Below, in pieces: positions 6,962-13,250 of a stretch of DNA of 16,300 nucleotides; position 1 is the first letter of the stretch, and the number at the start of each line of letters is the position of its first letter. The stretch lies in contig DAOUJI010000019.1 in NCBI GenBank assembly GCA_034422875.1, positions 1 to 16,300 on the forward strand, read 5' to 3'. The notes beneath the pieces were generated by a model. The model had not been told where the DNA came from. It saw only the letters and a program-made list of their open reading frames with translations, and did not search any database. The translations under genes were made by a program, and so were the position numbers. Source of the DNA: DAOUJI01 sp034422875 (GTDB lineage: Bacteria; Chloroflexota; Dehalococcoidia; Lucifugimonadales; JAGWBF01).

Positions 6962-8386
6962 CTATGCTGCCAGAGGTTCAGCATCATCCCATTTCACCAG
7001 GTACTCTATAGCCTTTGCCACCCTTTCAGGGTCATCGTCAAAATATCCAATCCCGGTATTGCATGTGCGGCAAAGCAATCCTCGAATCAACCCGCTTGAA
7101 TGATGGTGGTCGACATACAAGGCTTCAGGGTGTCGCGCTTTCTTTGACCGTCTGCGAGTTTCCGGTCGGAAGCATATCCAGCAGACGCCGTTGCCTTTCT
7201 CCAGCAACGCTTCATACTGGTCTATGTCAATGCCATAATGCTGTTTCAGGTTTTTGCTCTTTCTGTTTCTGAACTCTTTGTCGCGACTCTGAGCTTCCCA
7301 ATACGGAATCTCGAACCTGGCGAGCGGCCTCTCGGACGATAGCGGTTGAACGTCTCGCGGAGCTATCCCAGGGCACTTCAGATACTCGATAGCGTTTACC
7401 AGGATTCGGATGTCCTCTGAAAAGAATCCGACCGCTGCATTGCAAAGATTACATAGGAGACCTCGGACCCGGCTCGTCTGGTGATTGTGGTCAACCATCA
7501 ACTTTTTGTCTTGCCCGCAAATAGCGCATACGCCGCCCTGGCCAAGCTTCTTCCACTCGCGGTCTGCCCTTGTTATCCCATACCGCTTGAAAAGCCCCCT
7601 GTGTTCGTGCCGCTCCCGATATTCCAGGTTATTGTGATATTTGTATCTCTGTTTGGCTGATTGCCGTTCACGAAATTCCGGGTTGTTCTTCCAGCGATTC
7701 CGTTGCCAAAGTCTGTTTCTCTCCCGGTATTCGGAGGTTTTCCGCCTAGCCAGATACTTTTCCCGATAATCTGGGTCACTGTGATACTTCACTGTTTGCC
7801 GAGTTAGCTTCCTTGTCTTGTACTTGGGGTCAATGGCCCATCGTTCCCTCTGACGTGTGTTCTCCTTTTCCCGAGCCTCCGGGGTCCTTCGCCGGGCGTT
7901 TTTCTTCTCTCGAAATTCCGGGTCGTTGCGATACCGCTCTCTCATCCGCGCATTCTGCTGTTCCCTCCACTCCGGGTCAGTGGCACGGCGTTCCCTGCGT
8001 TGAGCATTCAACGCTTCCCTATATTCCGGATCGTTGTGATACTTCTCCTTCCGCTTGTCTAATTGGCTTTCACGAAATTCAGAGTTGTTATTCCAGCGTT
8101 CCCTTTTCCGGGTGTTGTCCTCTTCTCTCCACTCAGGGTCGTTGGCTCGGCGTTCACTTCGCCGAACGTTTTTTCTTTCCCGTGCCTCCGGTGTTCGTTG
8201 TCTTGCCTTTATCTTTTCCCTATATTCTAGGTCGTTTGCGTACTGTTGGTTCCGTTTCGCTTTGTAGCAGTCCTTACAGTCGGAACTAAAGTCCCTTGGC
8301 CTATCTTTGCGGGAGTAGAAATGCTCCGCGTCTAGGGGTTTGGTTTCGCCGCATGTTCTGCATTGTTTTTCCGGTTTCTCCGACAT
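6962..8386 (-). CDS. Repeat-array protein with N-terminal zinc finger and two recombination-endonuclease-VII (HNH) domains
   Basis: 474 residues from the ATG at 8386 (GGAG nine bases upstream; an alternative TTG at 8410 adds eight residues). Order: a CxxC/CxxC finger (C9, C12, C37, C40); a charged array over residues 50-260 with thirteen units starting [DNT]-[PS]-E-[YWFA]-R-E; nuclease domain 1 (C287, C290, D299, H300, H302, C312, C315, N316, with RGLLCNLCNAAVG); and domain 2 (C402, C405, D426, H427, H429, C439, C442, N443). The RGLLCNLCN block matches phage T4 endonuclease VII, a Holliday-junction and branched-DNA nuclease. Both domains keep every catalytic and zinc residue. Relatives occur in phages and mobile regions. 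Base composition is visibly more AT-rich than in flanking metabolic genes, which suggests transfer. Role (phage remnant, defence or recombination) is unresolved. Confidence 0.85.
   Translation of the reverse strand: MSEKPEKQCRTCGETKPLDAEHFYSRKDRPRDFSSDCKDCYKAKRNQQYANDLEYREKIKARQRTPEARERKNVRRSERRANDPEWREEDNTRKRERWNNNSEFRESQLDKRKEKYHNDPEYREALNAQRRERRATDPEWREQQNARMRERYRNDPEFREKKNARRRTPEAREKENTRQRERWAIDPKYKTRKLTRQTVKYHSDPDYREKYLARRKTSEYRERNRLWQRNRWKNNPEFRERQSAKQRYKYHNNLEYRERHEHRGLFKRYGITRADREWKKLGQGGVCAICGQDKKLMVDHNHQTSRVRGLLCNLCNAAVGFFSEDIRILVNAIEYLKCPGIAPRDVQPLSSERPLARFEIPYWEAQSRDKEFRNRKSKNLKQHYGIDIDQYEALLEKGNGVCWICFRPETRRRSKKARHPEALYVDHHHSSGLIRGLLCRTCNTGIGYFDDDPERVAKAIEYLVKWDDAEPLAA
7612..8237 (-). 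repeat. Coding repeat array: thirteen units of 18 or 13 residues
   Basis: Units of the nuclease gene begin at protein residues 52, 65, 83, 101, 119, 137, 155, 168, 186, 204, 217, 235 and 253, so every step is 18 or 13 residues (54 or 39 bases). The core is D-P-E-[YWF]-R-E-x-x-N-A-R-x-R-E-R-[WY]. A 49-residue superunit (13+18+18 steps) repeats from 168 and 217. Prolines at unit starts suggest chained short helices. One isolated DKEFRN lies between the nuclease domains at 369-374. Confidence 0.8.
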
Positions 8387-8423
8387 GGTTCTACTCCGTA
8401 AAATGCTCAAGGCAAGGTTAGGA

Positions 8424-8455
8424 AGGCGAGGACGATCTATGATCGTTGCCCGCCT
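8424..8455 (-). other. Hairpin between the 51-residue membrane protein gene and the nuclease gene
   Basis: Inner arms 8432-8437 (acgatc) and 8441-8446 (gatcgt) close a three-base loop, and outer arms 8424-8428 and 8451-8455 (aggcg/cgcct) extend the stem with small internal bulges. There is no T-tract, so it may be an untranslated-region structure rather than a terminator. Confidence 0.35.
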
Positions 8456-8478
8456 AAATTTCAGGTCGGCAAGCGAGG

Positions 8479-8634
8479 CTAGTGCTTGGACTTCAACCAG
8501 AACCAGTAAAGACTAGCGGGCACCCCGACAGGTACAGCAATTGCCCAGAACCAGGGAGAAGCGAGGATTTTGAGTACGAGGCTAAGAATGATAGCCCCTG
8601 AGATTAGATAGAAAAAGAAAGTTTCAAATTTCAT
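8479..8634 (-). CDS. Small two-helix membrane protein, 51 residues
   Basis: A short ORF with an excellent ribosome site (GAGGAG six bases before the ATG at 8634) and a TAG stop at 8479. The translation starts MKFETFFFYLISGAIILSLV and continues through a second hydrophobic run (WFWAIAVPVGVPASLYWFWL) to a basic end KSKH. Two membrane helices at about residues 5-23 and 29-46 joined by LKILASP are predicted by eye. The basic C-terminus suggests a cytoplasmic tail. No family is recognised. It lies between the 168-residue membrane protein and the repeat nuclease, all on the minus strand, in the lower-GC region. Small size and context would fit an accessory or toxin-like membrane peptide, but nothing in the sequence proves that. 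Confidence 0.65.
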   Translation of the reverse strand: MKFETFFFYLISGAIILSLVLKILASPWFWAIAVPVGVPASLYWFWLKSKH

Positions 8635-8667
8635 GGGTTCTCCTCAAGAAGATAAAAATAGACTATC

Positions 8668-8684
8668 AGCGCGAAAAGCGCGCT
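8668..8684 (-). terminator. Short GC hairpin after the 168-residue ORF (weak terminator)
   Basis: Arms agcgcg (8668-8673) and cgcgct (8679-8684) enclose a five-base loop. On the minus strand a run of five T follows about ten bases later. It lies 33 bases after the stop at 8717 and 34 before the 51-residue ORF, so it may separate or attenuate the two. Confidence 0.35.
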
Positions 8685-8716
8685 AAAGTGCGGGGGACGG
8701 TTCTTGAGGAGGGATT

Positions 8717-9223
8717 CTAGAGCCGTAGTGGAGATGCGCCTGATAGACCAGCGGAGGTGGATAGCCCCACCCTACTCGGAGAACAAAGGAGCAACGAGCG
8801 GGCTAAGATAGCAACACCACGGCTGTGAGTGGAAGGCGGTGTGGTCAATATGGAAGCCGCTGTGGTAGTAAAGGAAGTTGCCCGTGAGACGATGTGCCAA
8901 AGCTGCGATATAAGGCTGGAGTCATCACGAATGGCGATTATCCAGAAGGGCCCCCAATGCCCAAACGCGGCAACTGTGCCGAAGAGCATTGCAACCAGGC
9001 CCAGCTTGCCCGCTGTAGTCAGGCTAGGAGCTATTACGTCATGGAGGAAGTTAATAGTGACTTCAAAGTTCAAGACGCCAGAATTGAGAGAAATCCACCC
9101 CTCTAGATAAAAAAGGCTGGCGGCAAAGACCAGTATGATAGTCGGCAGAAGTAGGGCTGTCCCGACAACAATGGTTCGGGCAACGAACGCTGACCACATG
9201 GAGATGTATAGCATTGGGTTCAT
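8717..9223 (-). CDS. Hypothetical membrane protein, possibly degenerate at the C-terminus
   Basis: 168 residues. Two strong hydrophobic segments are visible, about residues 13-40 (AFVARTIVVGTALLLPTIILVF...) and 66-88 (SLTTAGKLGLVAMLFGTVAAF), with a further weaker one near 92-98. The last 55 residues are rich in Ser, Thr and Leu with no helix pattern, resembling read-through of non-coding sequence. No Shine-Dalgarno precedes the ATG at 9223; other in-frame ATGs are at 9214 and 9199. A TTGACT box upstream suggests transcription close to the start, possibly with a very short leader. No family is recognised. Like the 51-residue ORF, it lies in the lower-GC block upstream of the repeat nuclease. 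Confidence 0.45.
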   Translation of the reverse strand: MNPMLYISMWSAFVARTIVVGTALLLPTIILVFAASLFYLEGWISLNSGVLNFEVTINFLHDVIAPSLTTAGKLGLVAMLFGTVAAFGHWGPFWIIAIRDDSSLISQLWHIVSRATSFTTTAASILTTPPSTHSRGVAILARSLLLCSPSRVGLSTSAGLSGASPLRL

Positions 9224-9229
9224 ATCAGG

Positions 9230-9259
9230 GATGTATCATAAGGTTCGGCCTAGAGTCAA
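9230..9259 (-). promoter_or_regulatory. Candidate promoter for the 168-residue membrane ORF
   Basis: On the minus strand TTGACT (9259-9254) is followed 17 bases later by atacat, with tatgat slightly earlier at poor spacing. The -35 element is good and the -10 is weak. Transcription from here would begin almost at the ATG. Confidence 0.3.
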
Positions 9260-9436
9260 CCGCCGTATGTCACAAGTAAGTGTCTAGAGTTGGCGAACTG
9301 CCTATGCTTCAGACCGTCACACAGATGAAAGTCGGAGTACAAGAATTGCTCCCTAACACAGAATAGTCACCGCCACTACCCCAAAGCCTCAACCCCCTTG
9401 GGTAAAGACAGAAGAAAGGTCGGACGGCCGTTGGAG

Positions 9437-9922
9437 TCACTCCGATTCGCGTATACAGGACTCCAGCAGGTCGAGGGCCGTCTTAGTGAACGTCCACATG
9501 TTGGCTTCCCGGTCCTCGCTGGCAGTCTCCAGGGTGATTACTTTCTCCACGGGGCCTGATACTGCGATGCAGGCATGACCGGCCGCGTCGCCATACCGGT
9601 TGCCCGTCGGACCTGAGGCTCCAGTCTCGCTCAGCCCCCACGTGGTCTCCATCAGTTTTCGCACAGTTCGGGCTTTGAGCATGGCGTAAGGCTCACTGGA
9701 GGCTCGAATGCCGGCCATGTCGGCGTCGCCTATTCCCAGCAGACCCTGGCGCGACACGTGTGTGTACACCACGGCGCCTCCCAGGTAGTAGGCTGACGCC
9801 CCTGGGACCGAGACCAGGGACGCAGATATGAGACCTCCCGCGGACGACTCGGACACGGATACGGTGTGACCCTTTTCCTTGAGCAGCGCTGCTACAGCCG
9901 CCGCCATCGGTTCCAGTTCCAT
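9437..9922 (-). CDS. CinA C-terminal domain protein (nicotinamide-nucleotide amidase-like), divergent active site
   Basis: 161 residues, the size of stand-alone PncC proteins, which deamidate nicotinamide mononucleotide in NAD recycling. The fold markers are GLISASLVSVPGASAYYLGG, then VVYTHVSRQGLLGI, and ASGPTGNRYGDAAGHACIAV, aligning with the usual GGxxA, YSNxxKxxLLGV and GIAGPTGG blocks. AGGAGGAG precedes the ATG at 9922. Two differences stand out: the common AESCTGG motif reads SESSAGG (residues 24-30), and the lysine normally just before LLG is Arg58. The enzyme may therefore be a paralogue with altered activity rather than true PncC. The N-terminal CinA domain is absent. It is divergent from the ThDP enzyme across a 266-base gap. 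Confidence 0.8.
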   Translation of the reverse strand: MELEPMAAAVAALLKEKGHTVSVSESSAGGLISASLVSVPGASAYYLGGAVVYTHVSRQGLLGIGDADMAGIRASSEPYAMLKARTVRKLMETTWGLSETGASGPTGNRYGDAAGHACIAVSGPVEKVITLETASEDREANMWTFTKTALDLLESCIRESE

Positions 9923-10045
9923 CGCTCTCCTCCTCGGTCGAGTTTGGGCAGGGTGTTCCCAAGATAGGTGGTGAGAGCGACCCCGTCAACTTGCCCCGCC
10001 CGCTCGGTAACAGTAGACGCCGAGCGCCTCTCACCCCCACCCTAA

Positions 10046-10068
10046 CCCTCCCCCTCGAAGGGGGAGGG
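10046..10068. repeat. C-rich/G-rich palindromic intergenic repeat
   Basis: Arms ccctccccc (10046-10054) and gggggaggg (10060-10068) surround tcgaa. The preceding ctcacccccaccctaa belongs to the same motif. Related palindromes are at 1456-1474 and 11871-11890, so this is a dispersed family rather than a gene-specific terminator. The rest of 9923-10188 shows nothing else I can name. Confidence 0.55.
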
Positions 10069-10188
10069 GACAGCGCCTGGACGTTTCGGGTCCGAGGCAG
10101 GCCATGCGTTTGACTCGATGCCTTCCCAATGTTACGGTTCTCGCAGCAATCGGCAAGTCGTCGCGACCGCGCTGAGTTGGAGGAAAGC

Positions 10189-11856
10189 ATGCCCAGAATG
10201 ACCGGCAAAGAGGCTTTGGCTCGAATGCTCATGGCTGAAGGCGTCGAGTACGTGTTCGGAAACCCGGGCACCAGCGAGACCCCTCTCATGGACGTGTTGC
10301 AGGACTTCCCTGACCTGAAATACATCACCGCTTTGCAGGAAGCCTCGGCAGTAGGGATAGCTGACGGCTACGCCAGGGCCAGCGGCAAGCCCGCCATCGC
10401 CAACGTTCACATCGCCGGAGGTCTGGCCAACGCGATAAGCATGCTCTACAACTCATTCCGCGGAGGGACTCCGCTTGTGCTCACGGCGGGGAACTCGGAC
10501 ACACGCATGTTCCTGGCCGACCCCGTACTTTCGGGGGACCTGGTGGGAATGACCAGGCAGTACAGCAAGTGGAGCCACGAGATCATCCACGGCGCCGACG
10601 TGCCCGTGGCGGTGCGGAGGGCCTTCAAAGAGGCAACGACTCCCCCCACAGGCCCTGTCTTTGTAAGTTTCCCGTGGGACTCCCTCGACGATGAAGCTGA
10701 CGTGGACACGGCAGCCTCATTCCCTGGATACCACAGGACGAGGCCTGACCCGTCGGCGGTGTCGAAAGCGGTGGAGATTCTTTCCCAGGCCGAGGACCCC
10801 ATCATGGTGGTGGGAGACAGGGTGGCCCAGTCGGACGCCTTGTCTCAGACCGTCCAGGTCGCTGAGCTGACAGGCGCCAAGGTGTTTGCTGTTTCCACAG
10901 CGGAAGTGAACTTTCCCTCCAGCCACCCCCAGTTCCTGGGAGCGCTTAACCTGAACAATCCGGCAGCTGCTCGCAGGATTGCCGAGGCTGACGTTCTTCT
11001 GGCGGTTGGCGCCCCGGTCTTTTCCTCCTTCCTGTACAACCCCGAGTCATTTGTAGGCAGCGCTACTCGGGTCATACACATGGACAGCAGCTCCCGCGAG
11101 ATAGGCAAGGTATACCCGACAGAAGTGGGGATGCTTTGTGATCCTGCAACCGGTCTGGCCGATCTGGCGGACGCCCTCGAGGCGGAGATGCCCGGTTCTG
11201 CCCAGGAATCAGCCCGGTCCAGGGCCATCAACGTGGCCCAGGAGAAACAGAAGTCCAAAGAAGCATATCAAAAACGCGCCCAGGACCGATGGGACAGGTC
11301 TCCCATGAGCGTCGAGCGTATGATGGCCGAGCTGGCAAGCGCTTTGCCCAGGAACACCATCATTGCCGACGAGTCAGTCACATCCAGAGCGGCCCTTCAG
11401 GGCGCCATGGACTTCGACGAGGTTGGGAGTCTTCACGGAATCACCGGAGGAGCCTTGGGTTGGGCGATGCCCGGCGCCGTCGGCATCAAGCTGGCCCAGC
11501 CCGACAGGCCGGTTGTAGCCGTCGTGGGCGACGGAGCCTCGCTGTACTCAATCCAGGCCCTGTGGACGGCGGTGCGGTACAACCTCCCCGTGGTCTGGGT
11601 GATATGCAACAACAGGGCTTACAAGGTCCTGAAGGTCAACATGGACATCTACCTGAAGGACATGATTAAGGACGAATCGCGCCAAAGCCAGTATATCGGG
11701 ATGGACTTCGACCCGAATCTGAACCTGGCCTCCATAGCTCAAGGGTTCGGCGTCAACTCCCGGCGAGTTGAAGACCCTGCTACTCTGCGGCGGGCCGTCG
11801 AGGATGCCCTGGCCTCAGGACAACCCTCCCTGGTCGACGTGGTCATCGAAGGCTGA
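10189..11856 (+). CDS. Thiamine-diphosphate enzyme, benzoylformate-decarboxylase-like
   Basis: 555 residues from the ATG at 10189 (GGAGG upstream; the open frame back to 10129 lacks a site). It has the three-domain ThDP layout: GNPGTSETP (24-32), the cofactor-activating Glu51 in ALQEASAVGIADGYAR, His74 in NVHIAGG, a central domain around 190-340, and the ThDP/Mg motif GDG (447-449) to NN (474-475). By recalled alignment it follows Pseudomonas benzoylformate decarboxylase closely (TPLVLTAGNSDTR, KWSHEI, GPVFVSFPWD). E51 and H74 match its E47 and H70; S26 is Thr28 here, and the second active-site histidine, H281, is Phe281 in APVFSSFLYNP. It probably decarboxylates or ligates a 2-oxo acid, but the substrate may differ from benzoylformate. 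It stands alone. Confidence 0.88.
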   Translation: MPRMTGKEALARMLMAEGVEYVFGNPGTSETPLMDVLQDFPDLKYITALQEASAVGIADGYARASGKPAIANVHIAGGLANAISMLYNSFRGGTPLVLTAGNSDTRMFLADPVLSGDLVGMTRQYSKWSHEIIHGADVPVAVRRAFKEATTPPTGPVFVSFPWDSLDDEADVDTAASFPGYHRTRPDPSAVSKAVEILSQAEDPIMVVGDRVAQSDALSQTVQVAELTGAKVFAVSTAEVNFPSSHPQFLGALNLNNPAAARRIAEADVLLAVGAPVFSSFLYNPESFVGSATRVIHMDSSSREIGKVYPTEVGMLCDPATGLADLADALEAEMPGSAQESARSRAINVAQEKQKSKEAYQKRAQDRWDRSPMSVERMMAELASALPRNTIIADESVTSRAALQGAMDFDEVGSLHGITGGALGWAMPGAVGIKLAQPDRPVVAVVGDGASLYSIQALWTAVRYNLPVVWVICNNRAYKVLKVNMDIYLKDMIKDESRQSQYIGMDFDPNLNLASIAQGFGVNSRRVEDPATLRRAVEDALASGQPSLVDVVIEG

Positions 11857-11870
11857 GCCTCACGAAACCT

Positions 11871-11890
11871 CTTCCCCCTTGAGGGGGAAG
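11871..11890. repeat. Palindrome after the ThDP gene (same family as 10046-10068)
   Basis: Arms cttccccc (11871-11878) and gggggaag (11883-11890) with a four-base loop, fourteen bases after the stop. There is no following T-tract, so a role as terminator is doubtful. Confidence 0.5.
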
Positions 11891-11978
11891 ATTGAGATGG
11901 GGACGACCGGGCTGCCGGAACTACGCCCTCACCGCTGCAACACCTGTCATTTCCAACCCTGAGCAGGGCCACCGCACC

Positions 11979-12138
11979 TGTCATTCCGAACGCCGCCAAG
12001 CGGCGTGAGGAATCTACAGTCGTTGTCTTCGAACCGGAGGCATTAGAAATGCAACGGCTCAAGGCAAGGAGATGTCAGCCACATTGAGCCATTACTCCGA
12101 AAGGCGCCCTGAGATTCCTCGCTTTGCTCGGAATGACA
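11979..12138. repeat. Inverted-repeat intergenic element of about 160 bp
   Basis: The left end (tgtcattccga ... gaggaatct, 11979-12014) and right end (agattcctc ... tcggaatgaca, 12112-12138) are inverted copies at their outer portions. The left end contains its own hairpin, cgccgccaagcggcg. The stretch 11857-12558 holds no convincing gene; this element, the copy at 12211-12319 and a degenerate fragment near 12431-12466 (ctcggaatgcc, ctcagaatgac) account for most of it. Confidence 0.55.
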
Positions 12139-12210
12139 AAGTGGGCGCTCGGAATCTATCATGGGGATTACGAACCCCGCCAAGGATGAAATGCGGTGTG
12201 CCCACCACGC

Positions 12211-12319
12211 CGTTTCTCCAGCGAAGGCTGGAGTCCAGGAAACCCTTCGGCGAGCTCAGTGCAGGCTCTTGCAAGGAGGAAAGGCGGCTCCTGGATTCCT
12301 GCCTCCGCAGGAATGACGG
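12211..12319. repeat. Second copy of the 1497-1563 inner palindromic repeat
   Basis: The arms 12211-12240 (with ctccagcgaaggctggag) and 12289-12319 (with attcctgcctccgcaggaat) are inverted relatives. The right arm, read on the opposite strand, matches 1497-1522 with one difference over 26 bases. So the same element occurs in both gaps, here in opposite orientation and with a longer interior. Confidence 0.6.
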
Positions 12320-12558
12320 ATAGGGTTCCATACTTGTCATCCGACTGGTTTCTGCCAGGAGAGAAGGGGCTGTCGATGCTTATTATCGTAATGATGACAA
12401 AAATGGCGCTCGCGACAACAGGCAGGCCGCTCGGAATGCCAAAGTGGGTCCTCAGAATGACAAGTAGAACGTTCGGGTGGCAGAACGGTCCTTAGGAACG
12501 GCAGGGTCGTTAGGGTGAGGGGCAGGTTTGAGCCTTCGGGAGTTACCGGAACGCCGCC

Positions 12559-13053
12559 CTAGGACATATCCACGTCGGAGTACCAGCGGCTCTCGTAGAA
12601 GAGCACCGGCTGTCCTGGGTCGCCGCGTTCCAGTTCCTTGACCTCTGCGACGTAAATCGTGTGGTCGCCGTAGAGGTGAGAACCGACAACCTCGCAGCTG
12701 AAGAAGACCAACGCTTCGCCTATGGACGGAAGGCCCAACCCAGGACTGATAGTCACTGTGTAAGGGACGTCGCCGGTCCTGTCCGCGGGCTTTCGGGCGA
12801 AGTAACGTCCTATGTCTTCCTGGTTCTGGCGCAGAACGTTCACGCCGAACTTCCCGGTCTTCTCTATGAACCCGTAGGTGTTGGTGTTGTGGGCCACGCA
12901 GACAAGAATTAGAGGAGGTTCCAGACATACGGAAGTGAACGAATTGGCGCTCATTCCGTGAACGTTTCCTTCCTCGTCCAAAGTTGTCACCACGGTCACG
13001 CCCGTGGGATAGACCGACATGCAACTTCGGAATTCGTCTTTCGTGACCGCCAT
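12559..13053 (-). CDS. Flavin reductase family protein (FMN-binding split barrel)
   Basis: 164 residues from the ATG at 13053; the frame opens at 13098, but that start runs into the promoter -10. The family signature is clear: SVYPTGVTVVTTLDEEGN, HGMSANSFTSVCLEPPLILV, then FGVNVLRQNQ, and the closing GDHTIYVAEVKELE with QPVLFYESRWY. These enzymes reduce FMN or FAD with NAD(P)H and supply it to two-component monooxygenases, as in HpaC. No oxygenase partner is adjacent; the LLM oxidoreductase lies 8 kb away. It is divergent from the CitE-like operon. A GGTGG run precedes the start as a modest ribosome site. Confidence 0.9.
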   Translation of the reverse strand: MAVTKDEFRSCMSVYPTGVTVVTTLDEEGNVHGMSANSFTSVCLEPPLILVCVAHNTNTYGFIEKTGKFGVNVLRQNQEDIGRYFARKPADRTGDVPYTVTISPGLGLPSIGEALVFFSCEVVGSHLYGDHTIYVAEVKELERGDPGQPVLFYESRWYSDVDMS

Positions 13054-13096
13054 ATCCACCGTCCTATCAAATATGGGGGCAATGATGATGCGCCAC

Positions 13097-13125
13097 ATTA
13101 TATATTAAAAAGTCGACATGAAAAA
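13097..13125 (-). promoter_or_regulatory. Candidate promoter for the flavin reductase gene
   Basis: A consensus TATAAT lies at 13102-13097 on the minus strand, 43 bases upstream of the ATG, in an AT-rich run. At 17 bases further up is only TTTTTC, a poor -35, so the -10 does most of the work. Confidence 0.4.
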
Positions 13126-13250
13126 GCTGGCCGGGCACAGGCTTGAAAGAGATCGTCCAGACACTGACAACCCTCTCCTCCGTCCCAGGGGCTCAGAGGT
13201 CGTTGTGCTATACTTGACCGCAAATTCCAGCATCTCCCGGGAGGACTCCG

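Noticed and set aside
6700..6987. 95-residue minus-strand ORF
   Set aside because: It overlaps the ends of both the zinc-ribbon and nuclease genes, has no ribosome site, and its sequence shows no family pattern; the gap here is better read as non-coding and AT-rich.
7612..8237. Regular spacing of about 54 bases resembling a CRISPR or tandem DNA array
   Set aside because: The periodicity is in the protein; the DNA units have diverged, there are no identical direct repeats with unique spacers, and the reading frame is continuous.
8813..9110. 93- and 70-residue + strand ORFs
   Set aside because: Antisense to the 168-residue membrane ORF, without ribosome sites or recognisable composition.
11871..11890. 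Intrinsic terminator for the ThDP gene
   Set aside because: The stem is good, but there is no T-tract, and the same palindrome family occurs in gaps where no gene ends, so it was recorded as a repeat.
12452..13024. 190-residue minus-strand ORF
   Set aside because: Shifted frame of the flavin reductase gene running into repeat sequence, with Arg-rich translation typical of a shadow.
4259..13053. LLM oxidoreductase and flavin reductase as a two-component monooxygenase
   Set aside because: They are 8 kb apart in separate units, and the LLM sequence resembles F420-dependent members, so pairing is unsupported.
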